64,000 nucleotides of DNA from Skeletonema tropicum (Eukaryota; Bacillariophyta; Thalassiosirophyceae; Thalassiosirales; Thalassiosiraceae): the NCBI GenBank assembly GCA_037178625.1, contig CM074129.1, positions 992,001 through 1,056,000 on the forward strand, written 5' to 3'. The notes beneath the pieces are model-generated. The model ran no database searches. It was not told where the DNA came from and saw nothing but the letters and a program-made list of their open reading frames with translations. This document shows positions 1-8,788 of the stretch, piece after piece; positions within the stretch are counted from its first letter, which is position 1; each line of letters begins with the position of its first letter. The position numbers and the translations under genes are program-made.

Positions 1-178
1 TCAAATTCAAATCAAGAGCAGTAAAGCCACTCAATCGCGTTGCTGGATTACCATATTGTATTAACGCCTTGACCAAACCACTCGCTCCCTCATGACTACC
101 ATCTCTCCCCTTCGCGCTCTCGGACTCAAACTCAAAAACTGCAGTAACATTCCCCCCGACACAGTCACAAGCAATCCT
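1..178 (-). CDS. Partial ankyrin-repeat-like protein, exon running off the window edge
   Basis: Read on the minus strand, this stretch gives an open frame containing GASGLVKALIQYGNPATRL followed by SGFTALDLNL. That resembles an ankyrin-type helix pair followed by a G-x-T-A-L-D-L turn. The frame opens just after a TCTAG that could be a splice acceptor, upstream of which it is closed by a stop. The gene continues beyond base 1, so only a fragment is visible. The ankyrin assignment rests on pattern recognition over about 30 residues; a decayed repeat is possible. Two minus-strand frames at 61-291 and 363-593 overlap or neighbour it but look like shadows. Confidence 0.4.
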
Positions 179-820
179 CTAGACACCTCTTCACCATGAA
201 ACAACAAGTCTTCATACCTGATAGCAAGATGAGGGAACTTTTTCATTGTTCGTTCGGCCTCCCAATCTCCATACCACCAATTACTATACACGCATCCAGA
301 AGTGTATCATGAAACTTGCGTGAAAAGTGCAGTTTCATCGCGATCACGCACATTCTCACGAATTAGATGTGGACAATGCTCTTCATCATACTCTGATTCC
401 CAAACCGTGACACCGTAGCCATGACGACACTGTGTGAACTCATCCACGTAAATGGATCTTTAATCATCATGAATGGGAAGAACTCAGTTTGATTGACCCC
501 CCCTCCATCCCATGCTACCCTCTTGAGTCTATTAGATGGAAGAGAGTGTTTCCCCCATGGAGCTTGCCACAGTATTGGCCATGTTATGAGCAATTTTGTG
601 GTCTTCGCTACTGAGTTCCTTTGTTGACATTAGAGGAAGGACATTTATTTTGGATTATTAGTGCCGAAATCTACATGGGAATCACTACGAAAAGTACCAA
701 GCGGTAACCAACTCTTTGTACATGGGAAGTTACAGCTTTCAGCTATGTATCTATACTACCTACATCAGCGGAGCTCAGAGGTGACGAACAACGAACAACT
801 CAACCTGCTCCAAAGCCACC
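179..820. other. Intergenic, no supported gene
   Basis: Short open frames occur on both strands but none has recognisable motifs. The last ~150 bases are the presumed promoter and 5' leader of the ROCO gene; no TATA-like signal stands out. Confidence 0.4.
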
Positions 821-3800
821 ATGAAGAGAAAGTCAGCCGATGATGCGGAGAATCCAATCATCATCGATGTATCCGAAAGTGATCTGTCATCTTTTGGTAG
901 CAGTACCCAACAAGAGGCTGCCATTTCCAACTTCTTCTTTCATCATACGGAGGAGGGCGCATCAAACTCTCATAATAGTATCATCACTCAACTCAACATA
1001 TCCAAATGTCGCCTCGGTCCAAACGGGATAGCCAACCTCCTCTCCTTTCTATCCAATAATTATCCATCCATTCAAATATATCAAATCAATCTACAGCGAA
1101 ATGCCATTGGGTCAACTGGCGGGAGGGCAATTGGCTCGTTTCTTCTTCGTCAACATCTTTGTTGTTGTACACTGCTGGATATTAGTTTAAATGACATCAA
1201 GGCGGGTGGTGGTCAACAACCCCTTGCCATTGAACTCATCTCCACTGCACTACGTTCCAATACGACACTCACTACGTTGCGAATGAACAAGTGTGCCCTT
1301 GGTCCGGAGGGGGGGACACATCTCGGACATGCACTTCGACAAAACACATCTTTGAAAGAATTGCAATTGGAGGGGAATATGATTGGTCCATTGGGTGCTG
1401 AGAGGTTGTTTGATGCGCTTCAGGTTAATCGAACTTTGGAGGTGTTGGGATTGAAAATGAATCGTATTGGGGGAGGAGGTGGTGGTGGTGTGGAGAAGGG
1501 AGATGTTCGATCGTTGGCGTGTGCATTGGGGTGCTGTCAATTGCTTCAATTGGATTTATCTTACAATGATCTTCGTTGTTTAGGATGTAGTATATTAGCA
1601 GAGGCATTGGGACAACAAACGCAATGTTGTACGCTTAGGGAGCTTACATTGGAAAAAAATGATATTGGTGGGGAAGGTGCAGTGTCACTTGCACGTGCTC
1701 TTGGTAGTAATAGAACAGATGATGGTAGTAATAGTGGTAGCCAATTGCAATCTCTTGTATTGAAGGGAAATGCAATTGGAGATGTGGGTGCCGTGGCAAT
1801 TGGGGCGATGTTACAGCAAAATGATTCATTGAGGTCGTTGGATCTTTCGTCGTGTTCGATTCGTAATGAGGGCGGGGCAGCGATTGGTGAAGGCCTGTCT
1901 GTCAACACTGCCCTTCAAACTCTCAATCTGGATAAAAATTCACTTGGATCTGGAACAAGTCATGCTCTATTTTCGGAAGGGGTCGTTACCAACCAGACGT
2001 TAACGGCATTGCATTTATCAGGGAATGGATTTGCAGAAGAGGAATCGTCAGATTCGTCTACGTGGGGGGAATCTATTGCAACTGCATTAACTAGAAATGA
2101 ATCTCTACAATCTTTGGACCTTTCCAACAATGCACTATCAGAAGGGTCAATCATTGATGCAATCGCTGCCCATCCTTCGATTGTGTCTGTAAATTTGTCA
2201 GATAATGACTTTGAAAGCATCAGTATTGAAACTCAATTAAAGCTGGCTGAACGAATGACAACATTGGAAATGGATTTGTCGTTTAATGCATTGTCATCGC
2301 CTCCCCTGGGTAGGTTGGCAGATAGTTCCAATTTGAGAAATTACTTGACACTATTGGCTAGTGAGAAGACGGCTGTTACCAGAATTAGGTTGATGGTTTG
2401 TGGTCATGGTGGGGTAGGAAAGTCTACGTTCGCAAGAGCAATTACTTCGGAGAGTGATCCAACTGGCTTTCAAGCGTCTCTATCACCGGTGGTGGAGTGG
2501 GGAACGGATCGATTAATGGATTGGGCTAGTCGGTTGGGCACATTGTGGGCAGAGGATGCTGCTCAGTTGATCAGTGACGAGGGAATAACGGGCAAAGATC
2601 TGGCAAAATATGTCGATACTGATAGTGGTGGTAATTCATCTCCCTCAGAGCTGCTCATCAGTTGCTCCTCAAAATACCAATCCATCGACAAAGCATCGTT
2701 TGCGAAGGCTATATCTGCCCTATGTGCAAAAGGCTATTTGTCAACGGTCGGTGTAGTCAAAGTTCAGGGTCAAGTGTCGATTGGAGATGATCGAACCGTC
2801 TCTCTCGTCGACTTTGCTGGCCAAGCAGAGTTTTTGGTATCCCATCAGCTGCTGCTTTCCTCCCTCCATACACTCTGCCTTATCATTCAACCTGCTCCCT
2901 CCTTTGAAAGTAGCGATCATCGTCACTTTGGTTCGTGGGTCTACTGGCGCAAGTTCTTGGCATCACTCGGTGACCGGAGACGAGGCTCATTGCTTCTTGC
3001 AGTCAGCCAATTAGACAAAGTACTAACTGGAGAAGAAAGCAACATCGACTATGAAGATTTAATATCCAATGAATTCAATAGAATCAAAGAACAATCTTCT
3101 GATGCAATCTCTTGTAACGAAGCATTGAGACTCGATTACCGTCCTGGATCGATTGCAGATACAATTTACAAAGCAAAGCAAGCTCTTAGTAAATCAACAG
3201 CTGAGGTTGCGCACTCGTGGTGGGTGCCACTCTCGTACGAGACGCTGTCACGAATTACACAAGATGTAGCAAAGGCGAAATCAGCCAACCATGAACTTCC
3301 AATACTCACGCGGAATGAACTCATTCAGGAGATCAACAACTTTTGCGAGATAGTTCCTCAAAGCTCTGCTCTCCTAAGTAAGCTGACAACTGACCCACAG
3401 CTATTGCAAAAAGCGATTGAATATTTGGAGGCTGTAGGTGACGTCATGCAAGCTGGTGATCAACTACTTATCGATCCTATTGGATGGTTCTCGACCTTTA
3501 TCTGTCACTTTGTTAAGGATGATCTGGCTGTGTCTACTATCCAAATTGACAACTCAGCGTTGAGACAACAACGGGGCACGATTCATCTGTCGGACGTTGT
3601 TGAAGCTCTTGAGCATGAGTATGTATCACCTGAGGAGCACATTGCTCAAATTATGGAGCTTCTATGTGGTCTTGAACTATGTGTACCTATCGAAAAGACA
3701 TCTTTCTTATTCCCTTGCCTACTGCCGCCTTTATCAACGAGCATATCGCTCTTTGGCGAAGGATACCTAAATAGCACACATGTCTCTGCTGTTCGTGGCC

Positions 3801-4384
3801 ATCGATTTCGAGAGTCATCTGGCTTTATCCCTCCTGGTATCTTTCTCGGTCTAATCGCACGATTATTTCAGAGACTTGCCCCAGGTGTTATGCATCCTTC
3901 TAGAATGTGGAAAGACTGTGCGGTGCTATTTCTGAATAATGCAGTGACACGAGTACTCTTAAGATGTGATCTAGATAGGTCTGTCATCGACGTGGTTGGA
4001 TTTGCCCCCTCACCCGAGCAGCTGTTTGTTGGAGCTGCAAAAGGACAAGCAAGCGCCGTTATTTGGATAGTACACCTGATCAAGATGTATTTGCGGAACT
4101 ACTCACAGCTCAAGTTTGACGAGGCTTGGCTGTGCACAAACCCAGAATGTCACGGGAGTCGAGGTGGACAATACTCCTACCAAGGATCGGAATTCCCTCT
4201 GTTGCCGCGAGTCACAAGTAGGAAGAACAAAGCACATGATTGTAACGCTGAAGGGTGCCAAAGATTCTTAGGGATGGGCCATAGCTTGGACGTGATGAAA
4301 TTGACTTGTCATTCAGACTCAGCCCTGTGTACAACTTGTGGAAAGTCTCAAGTGTTTAGGTTAAGAGACAAGATAGACAATTGA
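821..4384 (+). CDS. LRR-Roc-COR (ROCO-family) GTPase-like protein
   Basis: An intact 1187-residue single-exon gene. Residues ~50-500 are ribonuclease-inhibitor-type leucine-rich repeats (recurring LxxLxLxxNxIGxxGA units). A Ras-of-complex GTPase domain follows: P-loop GHGGVGKST near residue 528, a DFAGQ switch near 664 (the DxxGQ of Roc domains), and SQLDK near 729 as the likely guanine-specificity motif. Residues ~760-1070 match the position of a COR dimerisation domain. The C-terminus (~1100-1180) has paired cysteines (CTNPEC, CNAEGC, CTTC) that could bind zinc. The start is chosen because CCACCATGA is a strong eukaryotic context. No kinase domain is present, unlike LRRK proteins. Family knowledge suggests a cytosolic signalling scaffold; the ligand is unknown. 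The spacing between P-loop and switch (~135 residues) is longer than in animal Roc domains. Confidence 0.85.
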   Translation: MKRKSADDAENPIIIDVSESDLSSFGSSTQQEAAISNFFFHHTEEGASNSHNSIITQLNISKCRLGPNGIANLLSFLSNNYPSIQIYQINLQRNAIGSTGGRAIGSFLLRQHLCCCTLLDISLNDIKAGGGQQPLAIELISTALRSNTTLTTLRMNKCALGPEGGTHLGHALRQNTSLKELQLEGNMIGPLGAERLFDALQVNRTLEVLGLKMNRIGGGGGGGVEKGDVRSLACALGCCQLLQLDLSYNDLRCLGCSILAEALGQQTQCCTLRELTLEKNDIGGEGAVSLARALGSNRTDDGSNSGSQLQSLVLKGNAIGDVGAVAIGAMLQQNDSLRSLDLSSCSIRNEGGAAIGEGLSVNTALQTLNLDKNSLGSGTSHALFSEGVVTNQTLTALHLSGNGFAEEESSDSSTWGESIATALTRNESLQSLDLSNNALSEGSIIDAIAAHPSIVSVNLSDNDFESISIETQLKLAERMTTLEMDLSFNALSSPPLGRLADSSNLRNYLTLLASEKTAVTRIRLMVCGHGGVGKSTFARAITSESDPTGFQASLSPVVEWGTDRLMDWASRLGTLWAEDAAQLISDEGITGKDLAKYVDTDSGGNSSPSELLISCSSKYQSIDKASFAKAISALCAKGYLSTVGVVKVQGQVSIGDDRTVSLVDFAGQAEFLVSHQLLLSSLHTLCLIIQPAPSFESSDHRHFGSWVYWRKFLASLGDRRRGSLLLAVSQLDKVLTGEESNIDYEDLISNEFNRIKEQSSDAISCNEALRLDYRPGSIADTIYKAKQALSKSTAEVAHSWWVPLSYETLSRITQDVAKAKSANHELPILTRNELIQEINNFCEIVPQSSALLSKLTTDPQLLQKAIEYLEAVGDVMQAGDQLLIDPIGWFSTFICHFVKDDLAVSTIQIDNSALRQQRGTIHLSDVVEALEHEYVSPEEHIAQIMELLCGLELCVPIEKTSFLFPCLLPPLSTSISLFGEGYLNSTHVSAVRGHRFRESSGFIPPGIFLGLIARLFQRLAPGVMHPSRMWKDCAVLFLNNAVTRVLLRCDLDRSVIDVVGFAPSPEQLFVGAAKGQASAVIWIVHLIKMYLRNYSQLKFDEAWLCTNPECHGSRGGQYSYQGSEFPLLPRVTSRKNKAHDCNAEGCQRFLGMGHSLDVMKLTCHSDSALCTTCGKSQVFRLRDKIDN

Positions 4385-5171
4385 ATAACCAAACTGTTGC
4401 ATTACTTCTCTAACACAAGTAAGTTCCACTCACACAGTTGGGCATTAACTTCATCACCTTGACAACTACACAAAAAGTATTTATTAGCTGTTCAAGTATG
4501 TACGTAGTTGCTATTTGATCTGTTTGTTGAGCCCCTCTAGAGGTACTTATGGGTCATCATGACTACACTTACGCGCGCTGGCTATTGTACGAATCTACTC
4601 CTACAACATTAATTAGGTTTCCTCGTACTGAAGCCGCTACTTGAACTTGAAAGTAGCATTTCGTAAGCACTTTTGTTGTGAGACTCTCTCTCTAGAGAGA
4701 GAACTTGAGGGGAGGTTGGAGGCCAAAAAGGCTATTCGCGGTGAGGTCATGTAAGCTAGAGAGAGTTGAGTAGAAGAGGCCTACTACCTATCTAAGAAAT
4801 AACCTAAAGCCCCACACACACAGGTGAGGAGAAGACGAAGAGGAATGAACTAAAATGAATGGAGTTGCAGTGGTATTTCTGCGAGTAATGATACAAGACA
4901 AACATGTTGGTTATATAATAATCGCGTCCCTAGCGGGCCAACCTGACGTACTTAAAGATTTCTGTTATCATCATCATAAGTAGTGAGGAGACGACGAACG
5001 AAAAGGAATAAACTAAAATGTATGATCTACAACTCTATTCTATTTTATGAATCAATCCTAAACCCAAGATTTCAAAACTGGCAGTTCGCCATTGTAGATT
5101 CCTACTATACTCTGCAAGGCGGCACCTCGAGTGTTCTTTTTTGTCCAAAAGAGGGCACAACTATTGCACAA
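4385..5171. other. Intergenic with GA-rich palindrome and a short direct repeat
   Basis: A nearly perfect CTCTCTCTAGAGAGAG palindrome sits at about 4684-4703. A ~40-base direct repeat beginning GTGAGGAG occurs at 4824-4861 and 4983-5024. No protein motif is seen in the short plus-strand frame 4983-5288, which overlaps the next gene antisense. Confidence 0.45.
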
Positions 5172-5690
5172 CTATCTTTGAAATGTAGAAGCACTGGAGA
5201 TAGAGCTATCCGTATCACCAGACTCCTTGTCGCCAGAGTCAGACCGGGAGCTATTCTTGCGAAAGATCGCTCCCAGCTGCCTTTTTGAGCGGTTGATGAG
5301 ACCGCCTTTGCCGGTGGAGGGTCGTCGTCGCTCTGAGCTGCTTATGCTTCCCGACGAGGACCGCCGAATGGACTCAACTGCATCAGAGGAAGTGTACTTC
5401 TCGCCTTGTCCTGTTATAGCACGTCGGAGGTGATCATCTATTATTATCTTGTTTTCATCAACTATTTGGAGTAGCTGGTGGAGAGCAACCTCTTTCCGCG
5501 ATTCATCGATGCTACCATCTGTAGAGGCAGAAGCAGTAGCGGAGGCATTGGTCGGCTTCTCATCTTCAGATATTGTGTCCATCATGATGATTCTTGTTCT
5601 ATGGGCGTCTTTCTTTGCTTTACTCTCTGCAAGAGCAAGTGAATAGGCGTACGTGAGAAGATCTCCAGGAGGTAGCCTTGCTATCACCAT
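5172..5690 (-). CDS. Small Ser-rich hypothetical protein
   Basis: A 172-residue frame starting MVIARLPPGD. Residues 10-35 form a probable amphipathic helix (LLTYAYSLALAESKAKKDA); residues 40-65 are acidic and Ser/Thr-rich; 66-95 form another predicted helix (KEVALHQLLQIVDENKIII). The remainder is basic and Ser-rich with RRSSS and KNSSRSDS patches, looking disordered and phosphorylatable. No known domain is recognised. The start context (ACAATGG) is acceptable. It is probably a real gene because charged-residue periodicity is maintained throughout, but no function can be given. Two plus-strand frames over the same bases look like shadows. Confidence 0.5.
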   Translation of the reverse strand: MVIARLPPGDLLTYAYSLALAESKAKKDAHRTRIIMMDTISEDEKPTNASATASASTDGSIDESRKEVALHQLLQIVDENKIIIDDHLRRAITGQGEKYTSSDAVESIRRSSSGSISSSERRRPSTGKGGLINRSKRQLGAIFRKNSSRSDSGDKESGDTDSSISSASTFQR

Positions 5691-5780
5691 TGTTTCCTTC
5701 TTCGTTGTTTGTTTTTTATGATTGTTTGAGTTCGGCGCTCTACGATCTCCTCGCTTAGAACTTGGAACGGCCAGGACGAG

Positions 5781-6021
5781 TAGGCCTTTGGATATAGGGG
5801 GCTAGCACACCCTTTATAGGGGGTGTTCCCCCCTATTTACCCCTGGTTTCTCCCCTACGAGAAGGGGGGACGATTAGTGAGATAAACTCCCGTAATTTTC
5901 GTCTAAATATAGCCAAGTATAGGCTAATATACACCATTTTACCCCCATTTAGACAATTTTGCCACCTATCAGAACCCTCAATATTGGGGGTCTCCCCCTG
6001 GCCCCCCTATCCAAAGGCCTA
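5781..6021. mobile_element. MITE copy 1, TIR TAGGCCTTTGG
   Basis: A 241-base non-coding element bounded by TAGGCCTTTGG on the left and CCAAAGGCCTA on the right. The ends are compatible with a TA target duplication (TA|GGCC...GGCC|TA), as in Tc1/mariner-derived MITEs. The interior is rich in C and G runs. It has no coding capacity. It is in inverted orientation relative to the copy at 6152-6347. Confidence 0.7.
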
Positions 6022-6151
6022 CGGACGACCGACCACAGGACCGAACCTTGAGGATAGATAGACCGAACCCTTCGTTCCGTTCCACTCTTGGAGGTCCTGT
6101 AAATATGTAATTCAATGAGGTTCGCATTCTCATTGAAATATCTGTCAGCAG

Positions 6152-6347
6152 TAGGCCTTTGATATTGGGGAGCGAGGGGGGAGCCCCCGATATTGAGGGT
6201 TCTGATCAGGTGGCAAAGCAAGTCCAATATTTGTCAGATTTAGATGAAAATCACGGGAGTTTAGCTAACAGCCCCCTTCTCGCACGGGGGGAAATCGGGG
6301 AGACACCCCCCCGATAAAGGGGAGGCTAGCCCCCATCCAAAGGCCTA
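6152..6347. mobile_element. MITE copy 2 of the same family, inverted
   Basis: A 196-base element with the same terminal TAGGCCTTTG / CCAAAGGCCTA ends. It shares interior stretches with copy 1 in inverted orientation, for example GATATTGAGGGTTCTGAT against ATCAGAACCCTCAATATT. About 130 bases separate the two copies. Confidence 0.7.
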
Positions 6348-6473
6348 TCTGAGGCGGTCTTTCAATCCACCGTGTGGGCTTTTGCCCCCTTTACACTTCC
6401 GATTGTTGGAAAAAGAATCTAGATATAAACGTGGGCATGCTCACGAACCTCCTAAATTTTATATGAACTCCAG

Positions 6474-6643
6474 AGTTGTAGTCTGATGCGACATCTGATC
6501 AATACGTAGGAATAAATATATCCAACTTCAACTGTACGGAAGATACTTTTATCTCCGAAGAAAACACGTTAAAAATACAGACTGAAGTTGTAATCTGATG
6601 CGACATTTGTAAGGTACGTAGGAATAGTATGCCTAACTTCAAC
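6474..6643. repeat. Direct repeat upstream of the membrane protein gene
   Basis: Two ~58-base units (about 6474-6534 and 6588-6643) share GTCTGATGCGACAT / ATCTGATGCGACAT, then TACGTAGGAAT, then AACTTCAACTG. They lie 180-340 bases upstream of the chosen start at 6814 and may be a duplicated promoter segment. Confidence 0.6.
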
Positions 6644-6813
6644 TGGTACTTAAACCAGGTGGAAACCTCAGCGTCAAAGATACCAAAATCTTACTGCCAG
6701 CAGTTTTTTCGATGCAATTGCTATTCAGAGTCGAAGTTAATTGCCGAAGCTGCAGGCGTTTCTTTTTCACAGTCACAGCAATATCAGCGAGTACTAAAAT
6801 AGCACAGCGCAAA

Positions 6814-7995
6814 ATGGCAGAGGTCGTCATCCAACTTAAAGAGTTTCTCACTCATTTGCGTGATCTCATCTTCAAGGATGATGCAGATTTTTATGATCTT
6901 CTCACCATCGCATGCGCATGGGCGGTGGTTTGGGCTGTATTTTTCTCCATCGCGACACCATTGCTACGGATAGTAACCTATGGTAAACCATGGCTCCGTG
7001 CCGGTTGTGAGAGGGGGTTGATGCGATTGGGGGGGATCAAAGCAGTCAATGAGATGTACGGCATCGACAAAACACATGAAGAAGCCATAGAGGAAATGAT
7101 GACGGGATGGGCCGACGAAAAAGTCATGATTACCCAGCACTTTTTAGGAGGTGCAGTATGTATTCCTTCCATGCTTGGATTAGGGGATCCTTCATGGGCG
7201 TCTTCGCTAGCTGTGTTGGGCATTCTTAGTGAAGTCGGATGGGAAATTGAACACACCATCATTGATTTATTTTACTCCCGCCTCAGATACGGCGCTGAAA
7301 AAGTGCCAACACCCATGATCATTGGGTCATTAATTCATCACTCACTTTCATGTTGTCTGGGTATTCCCGTGGCCCTACGCTATCGGCAATGGTGGGTGAT
7401 TCACTCTCTTTGTTTTGATCTTCAATTTGGACCGGGATTGGTTACTCCCTTAGCAGAGTATGGAAAGTTGCTGGATATTAGTAAGCCGAATGAATTGCGT
7501 CAATTCAAGATTATCAACATCTTAAAAGTGATCCTATTTGGATGGACGAGAGGAATTCATTTCGTCTACCTTGTCGCACTTGCTTTGCACGGCTTTTATG
7601 TTGACAAGGCATGGGGCTTCTTGATTGTAGCAGCGCCAGTGTTACTTGCCTTTACATTTGCCATCAATTTAGGTATCGTCTCTTCCACAGTCAAAACTTA
7701 CTTGAAATTTCGTAATGCAAGTGCTGAGCATGAAGCCCTTCCCAAGGATGCCTCCGAGAAACAGAGAGCCATGTCTATGGCCAATCTCGAGGATGTTGCG
7801 AGAGAGTTGATTGAGGAGACTGAGAATATCGACCCAACTGACCGCTTGACAATGTTCATTGATTCTTTGCAGGAAAGAAAGGGGAAAATTGAGAAAAGGA
7901 AGACAATGCCCCCTCGTCAGATGTTGACGTCCATGAGATCCATGAGATTGACAAGAGGAAAGTCTGCTCCTCCTCGTGCCTGGAAAATGGATTAG
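6814..7995 (+). CDS. Multipass membrane protein, possibly TLC-like
   Basis: A 393-residue protein from the ATG at 6814 (AAAATGG context), preferred over the in-frame ATG at 6712, which would add a Cys/Arg-rich N-terminal 34 residues that look like leader sequence. Hydrophobic segments lie near residues 24-46, 105-135, 163-185, 245-265 and 270-295. A conserved-looking IIGSLIHHSLSCC stretch with paired histidines and the six-helix layout recall TRAM-LAG1-CLN8 (TLC) proteins, but this is weak. The last ~90 residues are hydrophilic and basic (KGKIEKRKT, MRSMRLTRGK), a cytosolic tail. It stands alone, with promoter repeats upstream. Function unknown. Confidence 0.7.
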   Translation: MAEVVIQLKEFLTHLRDLIFKDDADFYDLLTIACAWAVVWAVFFSIATPLLRIVTYGKPWLRAGCERGLMRLGGIKAVNEMYGIDKTHEEAIEEMMTGWADEKVMITQHFLGGAVCIPSMLGLGDPSWASSLAVLGILSEVGWEIEHTIIDLFYSRLRYGAEKVPTPMIIGSLIHHSLSCCLGIPVALRYRQWWVIHSLCFDLQFGPGLVTPLAEYGKLLDISKPNELRQFKIINILKVILFGWTRGIHFVYLVALALHGFYVDKAWGFLIVAAPVLLAFTFAINLGIVSSTVKTYLKFRNASAEHEALPKDASEKQRAMSMANLEDVARELIEETENIDPTDRLTMFIDSLQERKGKIEKRKTMPPRQMLTSMRSMRLTRGKSAPPRAWKMD

Positions 7996-8788
7996 GCAGG
8001 TAGGAAGGAAAAATGTGTTGCTTTGATTGACATGAATACACGCAATGCCCATTTTGCATTCTGTCCTCTTGAGGAGTGAACATGGTTGTTCAGATTCACT
8101 TACGATGATTAAATATATACAGCTTTATGGTTATGGTGAAATATCTGATATCATTAGTCCACTATCAAGAGTATGGTACATACTGCGCCTCGAGAGAGAG
8201 AGAACGAGATAGCTAATTCCACACAGAATCAGAATTTCATCAGATATTATTTCCCGACTGCCAGCCATGCTACTATAATCAGCTCATCTCCAATCTCTAG
8301 AGAGAGATAGTGGCTCCAGCACCCGCTTTGGTATCGATGCTGCAATAAAAGTTGTCCTACTGATCTCTGAATGAATAATTACTCTAAGTTAATCAGATTA
8401 GATATCTACTTACGACATGAATCAGGTTCGGCGCAAAGTACGGTCTTTTGGATTGCCGACAGCAAGTAGAACTGATCTTAGCTTGTGCAACAGGTGCGAC
8501 TAAAGTAGGAAAGTTAAATGACTAAGAAAGTACTTCGTTTGGATGGCTTGATTCTTGATTCAACTCATAAAATTTGCATGAAAATATTACCCCCAAATAA
8601 ATATCTACTTACATCATAGAAAAAAATTAGTAGAGATGTTTATTGACAAAGAAATAATTATGACTGTATTTATTCTAATGACTCATAGATATTTCAGGGG
8701 TGAACACTACTTCTTTTTGCCAACTCACAACATCATCACTCATCACGCACACACACTTTATCACTTTTTTTCACACACAACTTCTTCC
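7996..8788. other. Intergenic, no supported gene
   Basis: AT-rich, with GA tracts at ~8189-8205 and a TCTCTAGAGA palindrome at ~8294-8303. It holds the promoter and leader of the CRTISO-like gene. An in-frame ATG at 8636 exists but would add a His/Phe-rich segment that looks like leader. Confidence 0.4.

Noticed and set aside
1250..2220. Minus frames opposite the LRR region of the ROCO gene
   Set aside because: They follow the repeat periodicity of the real gene in antisense.
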